Part shown: positions 1 through 7,300 of the stretch, piece after piece
Numbering within the stretch: position 1 is the stretch's first letter
Layout of the letters: every line of letters begins with the position of its first letter
DNA from: Planctomycetota bacterium
Lineage (GTDB): Bacteria; Planctomycetota; MHYJ01; JACPRB01
Direction of reading: 5' to 3'
Length of the DNA stretch: 14,935 bases
Assembly: GCA_016200125.1 (NCBI GenBank)
Contig: JACQFK010000391.1
Location: 1 to 14,935 of the forward strand
The notes under the pieces: model-generated
What the model was told of the DNA's origin: nothing
The model's input: the letters and a program-made list of their open reading frames with translations, nothing else
The model's database searches: none
Program-made: the position numbers and the translations under genes

Positions 1-1155
1 GAGGGATCCTAGGCCGGCCGCGTCGCGCACCTCGAGCGCGCCGCCCGAGACCATGTTGCCCTTGTAGACGAAGAGCTTGCCCCCCGAGAGCGCCGGCGTG
101 CCGAAGTAGGTGTTCGAAGGGCTGGGGCCCGCGGTCACGCTCCACTCGTTCAACTGCGTCGTCAGGTTCACCGCGCGCAGGTCGAGGTTCGTCGTGAAGT
201 AGGCGTGCGTCGCGCCGACCGCGGCCACGGTGCCGTTGGCCGAGGAGTCGCCGCCGTTCGGCAGCGTGATCGACCAGACCGTCGCGCCCGTCGCCGGCGT
301 GTGCGCGCGGAAGGTCCCGAGCACGAGGCTGTAGAGCGTGCCGCCGGCGAAGGCCGGCGTCCAGCGGTCCACGCCCGTGATCCCCACGCCCTGGTAGAGG
401 CGCTGGCCGTCCGTCAGGCGGAAAGCCGCGATGCCGTTGTTCGTCCCCTGGCTCAGGTAGACCGTGTTTCCCACGACGATCGGCGCGTACATGCCCGAGG
501 TCTGGCAGTCGTAGAGGCCGGTCCAGAGCGGGCGGCCGGTCTCCGCGTCGAAGCAGAAGAGCTTGGGATCGCCGTCGCCGCCGACCGAGAAGCGGGCGGG
601 GACCATCACGCGGCCGTGGTAGACGGTCGGCGGGCCGAGGTCGACCAGCGAGCCGAAGTCGTAGCTCCAGGCCGCGCCGCCGACGCCGGTCAGCGCGATC
701 AGCGTCTTGTGGGGATAGGGCGCGGTGGCGAAGACCTTGTAGTTCTCGACCGCTACGGCGTGCAAGGGGACGCTCAGGGGCGCGACCTGCACCGACCAGC
801 TGAAGTTCGCCGGCGGCGCGAAGACTTCGACGACGTCGCCCGTGTGCGCGGGATTGGCGGCGAAGGTCGGCCAAGACGAGGTCGTCCCGAGCGCGGCCGC
901 GGACGCCATCGCCGAGGGCGCGGAGCTGCCCGCGGCGTTGATCGCGAGGACGCGGTAGTACCAGGTCACGCCGGGATCGAGGCCGACGTCGGTGAAGGTC
1001 GTTGTCCCGTAGCCCTGGGCGTGGAGGATCGACCAGGCCGCGTTGTCGGGGCTGCGTTCGATGCGGTAGCCCATCACGCCGGAGGGCGGAGCGGTCCAGC
1101 TGAGGTCGTTGCGGAAGACGCCGGGCGTCGCAACGAGGCCCGTGGGCGCGGCGGG
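1..1155 (-). repeat. FN3 plus beta-propeller module, copy 2 (cut by window edge)
   Basis: Residues about 714-1098 repeat the FN3-propeller module of residues 259-713 with an offset of 454-456. The copy is incomplete because the window ends; comparison with copy 1 predicts roughly 70 further residues. Confidence 0.65.
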
Positions 1156-3294
1156 TGCCGCGATTTCGGAAGGCCGCGTGCCCGCGCCGAAGGTGTAGGC
1201 CCGGAGCTCGCCGTTCGAGCGGGCGAGGAGGAGGTAGCCGTCGGAGGCCGTGATCCAGCCGCCGTAGGCGTCGGTCCAGACCTGGCTGCGCGTGCCGAGG
1301 TTGACGGCGTAGACGTTCGCGTCGCTCGCCACGTAGACGTGGTTGTTCACGACGACTGGCGGGTAGCTCAGGTTTCGGTCGCCGAGGAAGTTCCAGAGGT
1401 AGGCGCCGGTGGCGGCGTCGCGCGCGTGGAGGCTGCCGTCCTGGATCACGTAGAGGACGCCGTCGGCGTAGGCGGGGGAGCCTGTGTAGTCGAAGCCGGT
1501 GACGAACCAGGCGAGGCTTTGCGTCACGGGGTTGACGGCGGCGAGGTCGGGCTCGGCGACGACGTAGATGAGGCCGTTGCCTGCGACGGGGCTCGTGTTC
1601 TGGGTGTAGCCGGGCTTGCGGGGGATCGGCAGGGTCCAGAGGGTGGCGCCGGTGGTCGGGTGATGGGCGCGGAAGTTCGACCCCGTGTAGCTGTAGACCT
1701 TGCCGTCGACGTAGAGCGGCGACCAGCTGTCGGACTGGTCGAGGCCCGTGTTGGCGAAGAGGGTCAAGCTCGGGTTCGGTCCGTCCCAGGCGTAGAGTCC
1801 GCCGAAGGTACCCGCGTTCAGGTAGACGCGGCGGCCGAGGATCGTGGGGGCCCAGAGGGTCTGGAACTGGGAGGGGAAGGCGGCCGTGTAGAGCGGGCTG
1901 CCGGTGGCGGCGTCACTGACGGAGAGGAAGGAGCTGTTGGAATTGCAGACGGGGACGTAGACGCGGCCCTGGTAGACGGAGGGATTGCCGAGCTTGTCCA
2001 CGTTGCCGTAGTCGAAGTTCCAGGCGGGCGCGCCGCTGGCGAGGCTGCGGGCGTAGACGCGGGTTTGCGCGGAGAACATCGAGTAGTGGGTGAGGAAGAC
2101 GCGGCCGCTTTCGACGACGGCGGGGTGCGCGAAGTAGCCGGCGGGCCCGGGGGTGACGGCCCAGGCGGGGCTGAGGGGCGGGACGCCGGTTTCGGCGGTC
2201 GGATAGTTCGTGTGGGCCTGGTCGCGGCTTTGCATGCGCCAGCCCCCGGTCGCAGGGAGGGTTGTGTCGGAGGCGATCGGGGAGATGCCTGGGAGTCCCG
2301 TCGCGTGGAGCGTGGAGACGCGGTAGTAGTAGGCTGTAGACGGACTGCGGCTGCTGTCGGGATAGTACTCGGCGTTGGGCGGGAGCGTCGTGACGCTGTT
2401 GAAGACGACGCCGTCGAGGCTCCGTTCGATCAGGTAGCCGGATTCGGTGGAGGAGAGGTCGAGCCAGTGGAGGTCGATCTGGGTGGGGGAGAGGGTGAGG
2501 GCGGCGAGGCTTCCCGGGGGGATCATGGTGGTGGCGCGGGACGGCGAGTTGGAGAGGGCTCCGGTGTTGGCGGCCTCGTCCGTGGCGCGGATCGCGAAGA
2601 AGTAGGTGCTGTTCGGGGTGAGGCCCGTGACGTTGAAGGTTTCGGGGGACCCGGCGGGGGCGGGTGCGGGGACGCCGGCGACGGGGGTGGCGGCATTCCA
2701 CGCGCCGATCGTGGTGATGGCGGCGCCGGCGTAGCGGATCGCGTAGGAGGTCGCGGTGCCGCTGTTGTTGTCGTCGCCGGGCGCGGTCCAGGTGAGGTTG
2801 ACGCTGGTGGAGGTGCTGGTGGCGGCCGTGAGCTCGACAACCGCGGCGGGTGCGGTGATGTCGACGGTGGAGCGGCTGGGCGAGTTGGAGAGGGCGCCGG
2901 AATTGGCGGCGTCGTCGGTGGCGCGGATCGCGAAGGAGTAGGTCGTGCCGGAAGCGAGACCGCCGACGATGAAGACTTCGGGAGTGCCCGAGGCGGCGGG
3001 GGCGGGGAGTCCGGGCACGACGGTGGCGGCGTTCCAGTCGCCGAGGGTGAGGAGGGGGGCGGCAGCGAATCGAAGTTCGTAGGAGGCGGCGGTTCCGGTG
3101 GCGCCGTCATCGCCGGGCGCGGTCCAGGTGAGGTTTACGGTAGTGGACGTGCTCGAGGGGGCGGCGAGGTCCGCGATCGCGTTGGGCGCGGTCGTGTCGC
3201 CGGGCGCGGCGCCGCCGCCGTTGCCTCCTCCTCCGCAGGCGGGAGCAAGGCAGACCAGGGCGAGGCAACACAGGAACCGGCGTGTCGAGAGCAT
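1..3294 (-). CDS. Large FN3 / PQQ-like beta-propeller lipoprotein (3' end beyond window)
   Basis: The frame is open from the ATG at 3294 to the window edge, 1098 codons without a stop. I translated every line and found no frameshift. The N-terminus is a signal peptide ending in a lipobox-like LAPAC with Cys20, then a Gly-rich linker, so it is probably a surface or periplasmic lipoprotein. Order: two near-identical FN3-like repeats (about 37-148 and 149-260, each with VNLTWTAPGDD), a third FN3 (about 259-340), a PQQ-like propeller (about 340-700) with blades such as FRAHHPTTGATLW, a fourth FN3 (about 710-800) and a second propeller (800 to the edge) with FRAHTPATGATVW. The propellers suggest a binding or scaffold role; the ligand is unknown and PQQ binding is not implied. 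By comparing the two modules about 70 residues are missing. No Shine-Dalgarno is visible; a TATTAT box lies 5 nt before the ATG. The long plus-strand ORF over this gene is a composition shadow. Confidence 0.9.
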   Translation of the reverse strand, partial: MLSTRRFLCCLALVCLAPACGGGGNGGGAAPGDTTAPNAIADLAAPSSTSTTVNLTWTAPGDDGATGTAASYELRFAAAPLLTLGDWNAATVVPGLPAPAASGTPEVFIVGGLASGTTYSFAIRATDDAANSGALSNSPSRSTVDITAPAAVVELTAATSTSTSVNLTWTAPGDDNNSGTATSYAIRYAGAAITTIGAWNAATPVAGVPAPAPAGSPETFNVTGLTPNSTYFFAIRATDEAANTGALSNSPSRATTMIPPGSLAALTLSPTQIDLHWLDLSSTESGYLIERSLDGVVFNSVTTLPPNAEYYPDSSRSPSTAYYYRVSTLHATGLPGISPIASDTTLPATGGWRMQSRDQAHTNYPTAETGVPPLSPAWAVTPGPAGYFAHPAVVESGRVFLTHYSMFSAQTRVYARSLASGAPAWNFDYGNVDKLGNPSVYQGRVYVPVCNSNSSFLSVSDAATGSPLYTAAFPSQFQTLWAPTILGRRVYLNAGTFGGLYAWDGPNPSLTLFANTGLDQSDSWSPLYVDGKVYSYTGSNFRAHHPTTGATLWTLPIPRKPGYTQNTSPVAGNGLIYVVAEPDLAAVNPVTQSLAWFVTGFDYTGSPAYADGVLYVIQDGSLHARDAATGAYLWNFLGDRNLSYPPVVVNNHVYVASDANVYAVNLGTRSQVWTDAYGGWITASDGYLLLARSNGELRAYTFGAGTRPSEIAAPAAPTGLVATPGVFRNDLSWTAPPSGVMGYRIERSPDNAAWSILHAQGYGTTTFTDVGLDPGVTWYYRVLAINAAGSSAPSAMASAAALGTTSSWPTFAANPAHTGDVVEVFAPPANFSWSVQVAPLSVPLHAVAVENYKVFATAPYPHKTLIALTGVGGAAWSYDFGSLVDLGPPTVYHGRVMVPARFSVGGDGDPKLFCFDAETGRPLWTGLYDCQTSGMYAPIVVGNTVYLSQGTNNGIAAFRLTDGQRLYQGVGITGVDRWTPAFAGGTLYSLVLGTFRAHTPATGATVWSITLPNGGDSSANGTVAAVGATHAYFTTNLDLRAVNLTTQLNEWSVTAGPSPSNTYFGTPALSGGKLFVYKGNMVSGGALEVRDAAGLGSL
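1156..2520 (-). repeat. FN3 plus beta-propeller module, copy 1
   Basis: Residues about 259-713 form one FN3-like domain followed by a PQQ-like propeller. The same order recurs about 455 residues later. Anchors: GYLIERS at about 286 versus GYRIERS at about 742; SVYQGRVYVPV versus TVYHGRVMVPA; FRAHHPTTGATLW at 541 versus FRAHTPATGATVW at 995. This is an older duplication than the two 112-residue FN3 copies, because identity is clearly lower. Confidence 0.7.
2515..2850 (-). repeat. FN3 tandem repeat, copy 2 (112 codons)
   Basis: Second copy of the 336-bp unit, residues about 149-260. The conserved Trp of VNLTW is at residue 57 in copy 1 and 169 in copy 2. Differences are scattered substitutions without visible indels. 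Confidence 0.85.
2851..3186 (-). repeat. FN3 tandem repeat, copy 1 (112 codons)
   Basis: Residues about 37-148 of the lipoprotein. It aligns without gaps to the next 112 codons: VNLTWTAPGDDG and RATDDAANSGALSNSPSR here match VNLTWTAPGDDN and RATDEAANTGALSNSPSR there. The similarity is also plain at DNA level, for example cgagttggagagggc at 2881 and again at 2545, exactly 336 bp apart, which points to a fairly recent tandem duplication. Confidence 0.85.
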
Positions 3295-3299
3295 CTAGG

Positions 3300-3305
3300 A
3301 TAATA
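3300..3305 (-). promoter_or_regulatory. Possible -10 box for a leaderless lipoprotein mRNA
   Basis: Read on the minus strand, TATTAT lies five bases before the ATG at 3294 and no Shine-Dalgarno occurs between them. Transcription from this box would start at or next to the ATG. No good -35 element is visible at 16-18 bp upstream, so support is limited. Confidence 0.3.
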
Positions 3306-3372
3306 CCGTAGGGCGGCCGGCGCTTCAGGTTCGGCCGGAATTTTGACGGCGGAGGGGTTCCCGGGAAAAGAC

Positions 3373-3400
3373 TTGAAACACGAGAGGGTGGGCCTATAAT
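3373..3400 (+). promoter_or_regulatory. Sigma-70-type promoter of the tRNA-Lys gene
   Basis: TTGAAA (3373-3378) and a perfect TATAAT (3395-3400) are separated by 16 bp. The expected start near 3407 leaves a precursor leader of about 30 nt before the mature tRNA. The bases after the -10 (gagcgg) are GC-rich, as is usual for stringently controlled stable-RNA promoters. Confidence 0.8.
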
Positions 3401-3436
3401 GAGCGGTCCCTAGGGGCAGTTTGGCCGACACATCGA

Positions 3437-3512
3437 GCGCCGATAGCTCAGTTGGTAGAGCAGCTGATTCTTAATCAGCGGGTCGTGGGTTCGAGTCCCT
3501 CTCGGCGCACCA
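3437..3512 (+). tRNA. tRNA-Lys (anticodon CUU)
   Basis: A full cloverleaf can be drawn. Acceptor GCGCCGA (3437-3443) pairs perfectly with TCGGCGC (3502-3508), the discriminator is A3509 and CCA is encoded (3510-3512). The D-arm is GCTC/GAGC; the anticodon stem is GCTGA/TCAGC around loop TTCTTAA, giving anticodon CTT (3470-3472), which reads AAG, the expected main Lys codon here. The T-arm is GTGGG-TTCGAGT-CCCTC with a single U·U mismatch at its second pair. It stands alone; no other tRNA is in the window. Confidence 0.97.
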
Positions 3513-3593
3513 TTTCCTTTTCACTCATCCCGCCTTCGGGTAAGTTCCTGATCGCCTTTGGAGGGGATCTCCGAACAGAGGGAGGGTCGACGC

Positions 3594-3653
3594 ATGAGCT
3601 GCTTCGAGTGCGGGCGTAAGGCCGATCAGGGGGACCCGGAGCGTTGGTGCTGA
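3594..3653 (+). CDS. Possible 19-residue Cys-containing microprotein
   Basis: ATG at 3594 follows a gagggagg purine run with about 8 nt spacing. The product is MSCFECGRKADQGDPERWC, with a CxxC pair (Cys3, Cys6) and a C-terminal Cys19, resembling the first half of a zinc ribbon or zinc knuckle. The TGA is followed immediately by a 7-bp GC hairpin, so start signal, ORF and possible terminator are all present. It could equally be the start of a zinc-ribbon gene broken by a stop, or chance. No family is recognised. Confidence 0.25.
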   Translation: MSCFECGRKADQGDPERWC

Positions 3654-3675
3654 TCCGGCGAGTCGTCACGCCGGA
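3654..3675 (+). other. 7-bp GC hairpin directly after the micro-ORF stop
   Basis: TCCGGCG (3654-3660) and CGCCGGA (3669-3675) are perfect complements around the 8-nt loop agtcgtca. No U-run follows, so it is not a classical intrinsic terminator; it may act as an RNA 3'-end structure. Confidence 0.4.
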
Positions 3676-4000
3676 CGAAATCTTAGTCGTGAGGCTCAAC
3701 GCAAAGGCTTTCTCACCCAGGGAGTCGCCCAAGCCCGCTCCCTATTTCGACTACAAAGGATGACCGTGCGGCTGCTCCCTCCGGCCGATATGCTGAAGGT
3801 CGTGAAGAACAATCGCCGTCGTCTGTCCGAGGTGCCCTTCCTGTCATCAGGAGAGACAGCCGAATGGTATCGGCGATCAAAAATAGCAACCTGCATTTCC
3901 TGGCACTCAGGCGGTTGTCTTCCTTCCGTGGTATAGCGCGGGGGGAGTGGGACACTTTTCGCTAATAGTTCATGTCACAAACCCCGCCTTGCGTGCCGTC

Positions 4001-4111
4001 ATGCGGGGAGATTCTTCCAAGACAGCCGGGCTCTTGAGGAAAGAGGAGGATTTGGAGCGCGAACGCGATCGTCGATACTGGGCTCCGCTTCGGGCCGAGT
4101 TGGAAAAGTAG
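4001..4111 (+). pseudogene. Possible remnant: C-terminal tail of a lost hypothetical protein
   Basis: The 36-codon frame from the ATG at 4001 ends DLERERDRRYWAPLRAELEK before TAG. Charged tails of the type (E/R)RDRxYWxPLRxELE are, as far as I recall, common at the C-terminus of small uncharacterised bacterial proteins, so this looks like real former coding sequence. There is no Shine-Dalgarno at this ATG, and the frame extends upstream only to about 3947 without a credible start. A gene fragment is likelier than a functional gene, but chance cannot be excluded. Confidence 0.25.
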
Positions 4112-4272
4112 CGCCTGGGGCGGGCATGACAAGAGCATGACCGCGGGGTGCATGAAGACACTTGCGACCACGCTTGAATCGCTTCAACAAACTCCCCTCG
4201 TCCGGATAGCGGCGGACTCGTCGACCCGGCGAGCAGCGGTGCGATCGGCTCCTCTTTTTCCGTACGAATCAG

Positions 4273-4294
4273 CCGGGATCCGTCTCTATCCCGG
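4273..4294 (+). promoter_or_regulatory. Leader hairpin upstream of the beta-helix gene
   Basis: CCGGGAT (4273-4279) pairs perfectly with ATCCCGG (4288-4294) around loop ccgtctct. It ends 10 nt before the GAGGAGG ribosome binding site, in the presumed 5' leader. It has no U-run, so a structural or translational role is likelier than termination. Confidence 0.35.
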
Positions 4295-4304
4295 TGATCC
4301 ATTT

Positions 4305-4311
4305 GAGGAGG
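4305..4311 (+). promoter_or_regulatory. Ribosome binding site that fixes the GTG start at 4322
   Basis: GAGGAGG is a near-perfect Shine-Dalgarno, 10 nt before GTG 4322. It selects this GTG, which also opens directly onto a signal peptide. Confidence 0.75.
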
Positions 4312-4321
4312 TCTCGAACCC

Positions 4322-7300
4322 GTGAGCAACTTCGGCCTGCGCGTCATCCTGCTCCTGTCCGCGGTCTGCCCACTCATGGCCGGGGAATCCCCCGGGCAGG
4401 CGGGCCGCAACGACTGGAGCTGGCAGAAGCCCCAGGCCGGCGTGGATCCGAAAGGGGACCTGACGTGGAAGCCCGCGCCCTTCGTCTTCGAGAAGGGCGA
4501 CTCCGCGCGCTACATCGACTTCGAGGCCGGAGACGACGCTCAGGACGGCGCGTCCAAGGAGAAGCCCTGGAAGCACCACCCCTGGGATCCGGCGGCCGTC
4601 GGGAACGCCAAGGAGTGCAAAGGCATCCACACCTACCTCTTCAAGGGCGGCGTCTATTACCGCGGCTCCCTCAATGTCGCCGAAGCCGGAAAGCCCGGAC
4701 AACCCATCCGGCTCACCCGCGATCCCGCCTGGGGCAAGGGCGACGCCGTGATCTGCGGCTCGGAACGCATCGCCGGCTGGAAGAAGGGCGCGGACCACAA
4801 GGACATCCCCGAGCCCGAGAAAGTCTGGACCGCGGATCTGGACTTTGCTCCGCGCAGCGTCTGGCTCGTGCGCGGGGAAGGCGATTACTTCCGCATCCCC
4901 CTGGCGCGCACGCCGAACTGGAAGCGCTCCAATCCCGACGACGTGAAGAGCGAATGGTGGGTGTGGGACAATCCCCGCAAACCCTTCGGCAACACCATCA
5001 AGAACGCGGGCGGCCAGGACATCCACCTCGGCGTCGACACCAAGCACATCAAGGACAAGCCGGCCGAGTACTTCAAGGGAGCCCTGATCTGGCCCGAGTA
5101 CGGCTGGGTCATGAGCGGGCCCTACCCGACCCCGGTGGAAGTCGTGGACCTGGAGAAGAAGGGCCTGGGATTCGCCGGCTGGACCGGCGGCGGGGCCGGC
5201 GGCGTCATCATGCGGAACATGCGCTACTACCTCGAGGACAAGCCGCACTACCTCGACGACCCCGACGGCGAGTACTGGTTCGACCGGAAGGCCAAGGGCG
5301 GCCGCCTCTACCTCCGCCTGCCCAACGACGCCGATCCCAACAGCGTCCGCGTCGAGGCCGGCAAGCGCCCGACGCTGGTCGACGGCAAGAACGTCGAGCA
5401 CCTCCACGTCAGCGGCCTGACCTTCCGCTACACGACCGCGCCCTGGGACATCACCGCGGCGACCTGGGACTGGAGCACGACCCCCTGGGGCCTGCGCGCC
5501 GACTCGCATCCGGCCTGCGTCCGCGTCTGGGGCTCGGGCCGGGACATCCGCATCTCCAACTGCCTCTTCGAGGACGTCTGCTTCCCCATCCGCGTGAAGT
5601 CCAACGTCGAAGGCCAGCGCGTCGACGAGGTCCGCATCGAGGACAACGACTTCCGCCGCACGGACCTCGGCATCCTCAGCGTCGCGGACGGCTCGGGCTG
5701 GGGCTACGCGAAGCTCCGCGGCCGCCTGGGCGACGTGAGAATCCACCGCAACCACTCGCTCGAGACCGGCACGCGGCCCTCGCGCTTCAACACCGGCACG
5801 GGCATCGAAGTCGCCGGCGCGCGCAGCGTGGAAATCGCGGGCAACGTGATCGAACGCTCCTACGCGCAGGGCATCGACGTGGTCGGCTCCAAGACCAGCG
5901 GCATGTGGGGCGACGTCCCCTTCACGCGCATCCTGATCCACCACAACAAGGTGTGGGAGTCGATGCTGAACTGCAACGACTACGGCGGCATCGAGACCTG
6001 GCAGGGCGGCCCCGCTTACGTCTACGACAACCTCTCCTACGACGCGCTGGGCTACCGCAACTGGGAACGCTACAGCAACTCGGACGCGGGCTTCGGCCAC
6101 GCCTACTATCTCGACGGCGCCTTCAAGAACTACCACTTCAACAACATCGCCTGGGGCAAGGCCAAGGACGTCTCGAGCCCCGTGGTCAACTGCTCCGCCT
6201 TCCAGGAGATCATCAGCTACCAGAACACCTTCTTCAACAACACGGTCTACAACTTCCACACCGGCTCGCGGCGGCAGGAACCCTCAGCGGGCCGCAACAA
6301 GTACCTCGGCAACGTCTGGGAGGGCATCGGCGAGTTCGTGCTCCGTCACGCCGATCCGGCCCGGACGGCCGCCGACGGCAACGCCAAGGACGCGGGCCCG
6401 CAGAAGGCGCAGTTCGCGCTGGACACGAACGCCTACGGCCGAAATTTCTTCCACGACTTCCAGCGCCTGGGCGTGCTGGAGCCCTCGGGCCGCTGGCTGA
6501 TGGACTTCGACGCGTTCAAGGGCGCGCTCGAAAAGCACAAGAGCCTGCTCACGGAGCTGGGCGAAGTCTCCAAGGCTCCGCTGCTCCGGGACCCGGCGAA
6601 GGGCGACTTCAGGCCAGCCGAGAAATCCCCCGGACTCGGAAAAGGCGCCAAGGTCTTCGTCCCCTGGGCGCTCTCCGGCGTCGTGGGCGAGTGGAACTTC
6701 TACCCGCTGGGCAGCGATCCCGCCGTGGTGCCGGACGAGCACTGGTACATGACCGACTACCACGTCTCGAGGGACACCTACCATGACCGCCCCATGTATC
6801 CGCTCAAGGGGCAGAACATCGCCGCCGGCGACTACGTGCAGGGTCCCCTGGAGGACTGGATCGCGGGCGCGCTGAGCTTCTCGCCGGCGAAGAAGCAGGT
6901 CCTGACGCTCTCGCACGCCGACATGATGACGCCCTTCACGTTCAACGACCGGAAGAAGAGCCTGCACGAAGGGGCCCAGCCCGAGCCCTGCCGGATCGAG
7001 GGCGAAGCCCTGAAGAACCCGCAGGTCTACACGTCGAACCTGCTCATCGAGGTCTACTTCAAGACGGCCCCCGGCCACGGCGGCGGCGTCCTGATCGAGA
7101 AGATGAAGGGCACGGGCTACGGCGTGGCGCTCACGTCCGCCGGCCAGCTGTCCTTCAGCGCGGCGACGGCGCACCTGGACGGCAAGACCAAGGTCAACGA
7201 CGGCCGCTGGCATCACGCGATCGTGGAGGCCGACCGGCAGGCGAAGACGCTGACGGTCTACGTGGACGGCCGGAAGGACGCCTCGGGCGCGGGCATCGAC

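Larger units (their letters stand above)
3513..4321. other. 809-bp low-GC gap without a convincing large gene
   Basis: Hand counts give 28/60 GC at 3841-3900, 33/60 at 3661-3720 and 35/60 at 4021-4080, against 43/60 at 5281-5340 inside a gene. It holds a micro-ORF with a Shine-Dalgarno (3594-3653), a hairpin (3654-3675), a 58-codon ORF at 3760-3936 with no recognisable family, a possible gene remnant (4001-4111), a hairpin (4273-4294) and the ribosome binding site of the next gene. I found no second copy of the tRNA 3' end, no transposase and no clear poly-U terminator. Decayed DNA or an untranslated regulatory stretch are both possible. Confidence 0.6.

Noticed and set aside
205..3303. 1032-codon plus-strand open frame
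   Set aside because: It is antisense to the lipoprotein gene. Its translation is Arg/Gly/Val/Asp-rich without recognisable domains, as expected from a GC-rich shadow frame, whereas the minus-strand frame gives clear FN3 and propeller repeats.
3525..3545. Intrinsic terminator after the tRNA
   Set aside because: CCCG-CCTT-CGGG is only a 4-bp stem and no U-run follows.
3594..3684. Read-through of the micro-ORF TGA as selenocysteine, with the hairpin as a SECIS element
   Set aside because: The apical loop begins only 7 nt after the TGA, closer than bacterial SECIS elements as I know them, and the extension would add just 10 ordinary codons before a TAG.
3475..3732. 85-codon minus-strand frame ending RREGLEPTTR
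   Set aside because: Its C-terminus is the antisense translation of the tRNA-Lys 3' half, a well-known source of spurious protein predictions.
3760..3936. 58-codon frame MTVRLLPPADMLKVV...
   Set aside because: The purines before the ATG are too close to be a good ribosome site, the frame is open far upstream without a start, and no family is recognised. Noted in the gap entry only.
3513..4321. Attachment-site duplicate of the tRNA 3' end
   Set aside because: I looked for a repeat of the T-arm and acceptor sequence downstream and found none in the window.
4137..4325. 62-codon plus-strand frame just before the beta-helix gene
   Set aside because: No ribosome binding site or recognisable content, and it runs into the leader and ribosome site of a well-supported gene.
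4286..6259. Long minus-strand and alternative plus-strand frames over the beta-helix gene
   Set aside because: Both are low-complexity shadows; only the frame from GTG 4322 has a signal peptide, a Shine-Dalgarno and domain structure.
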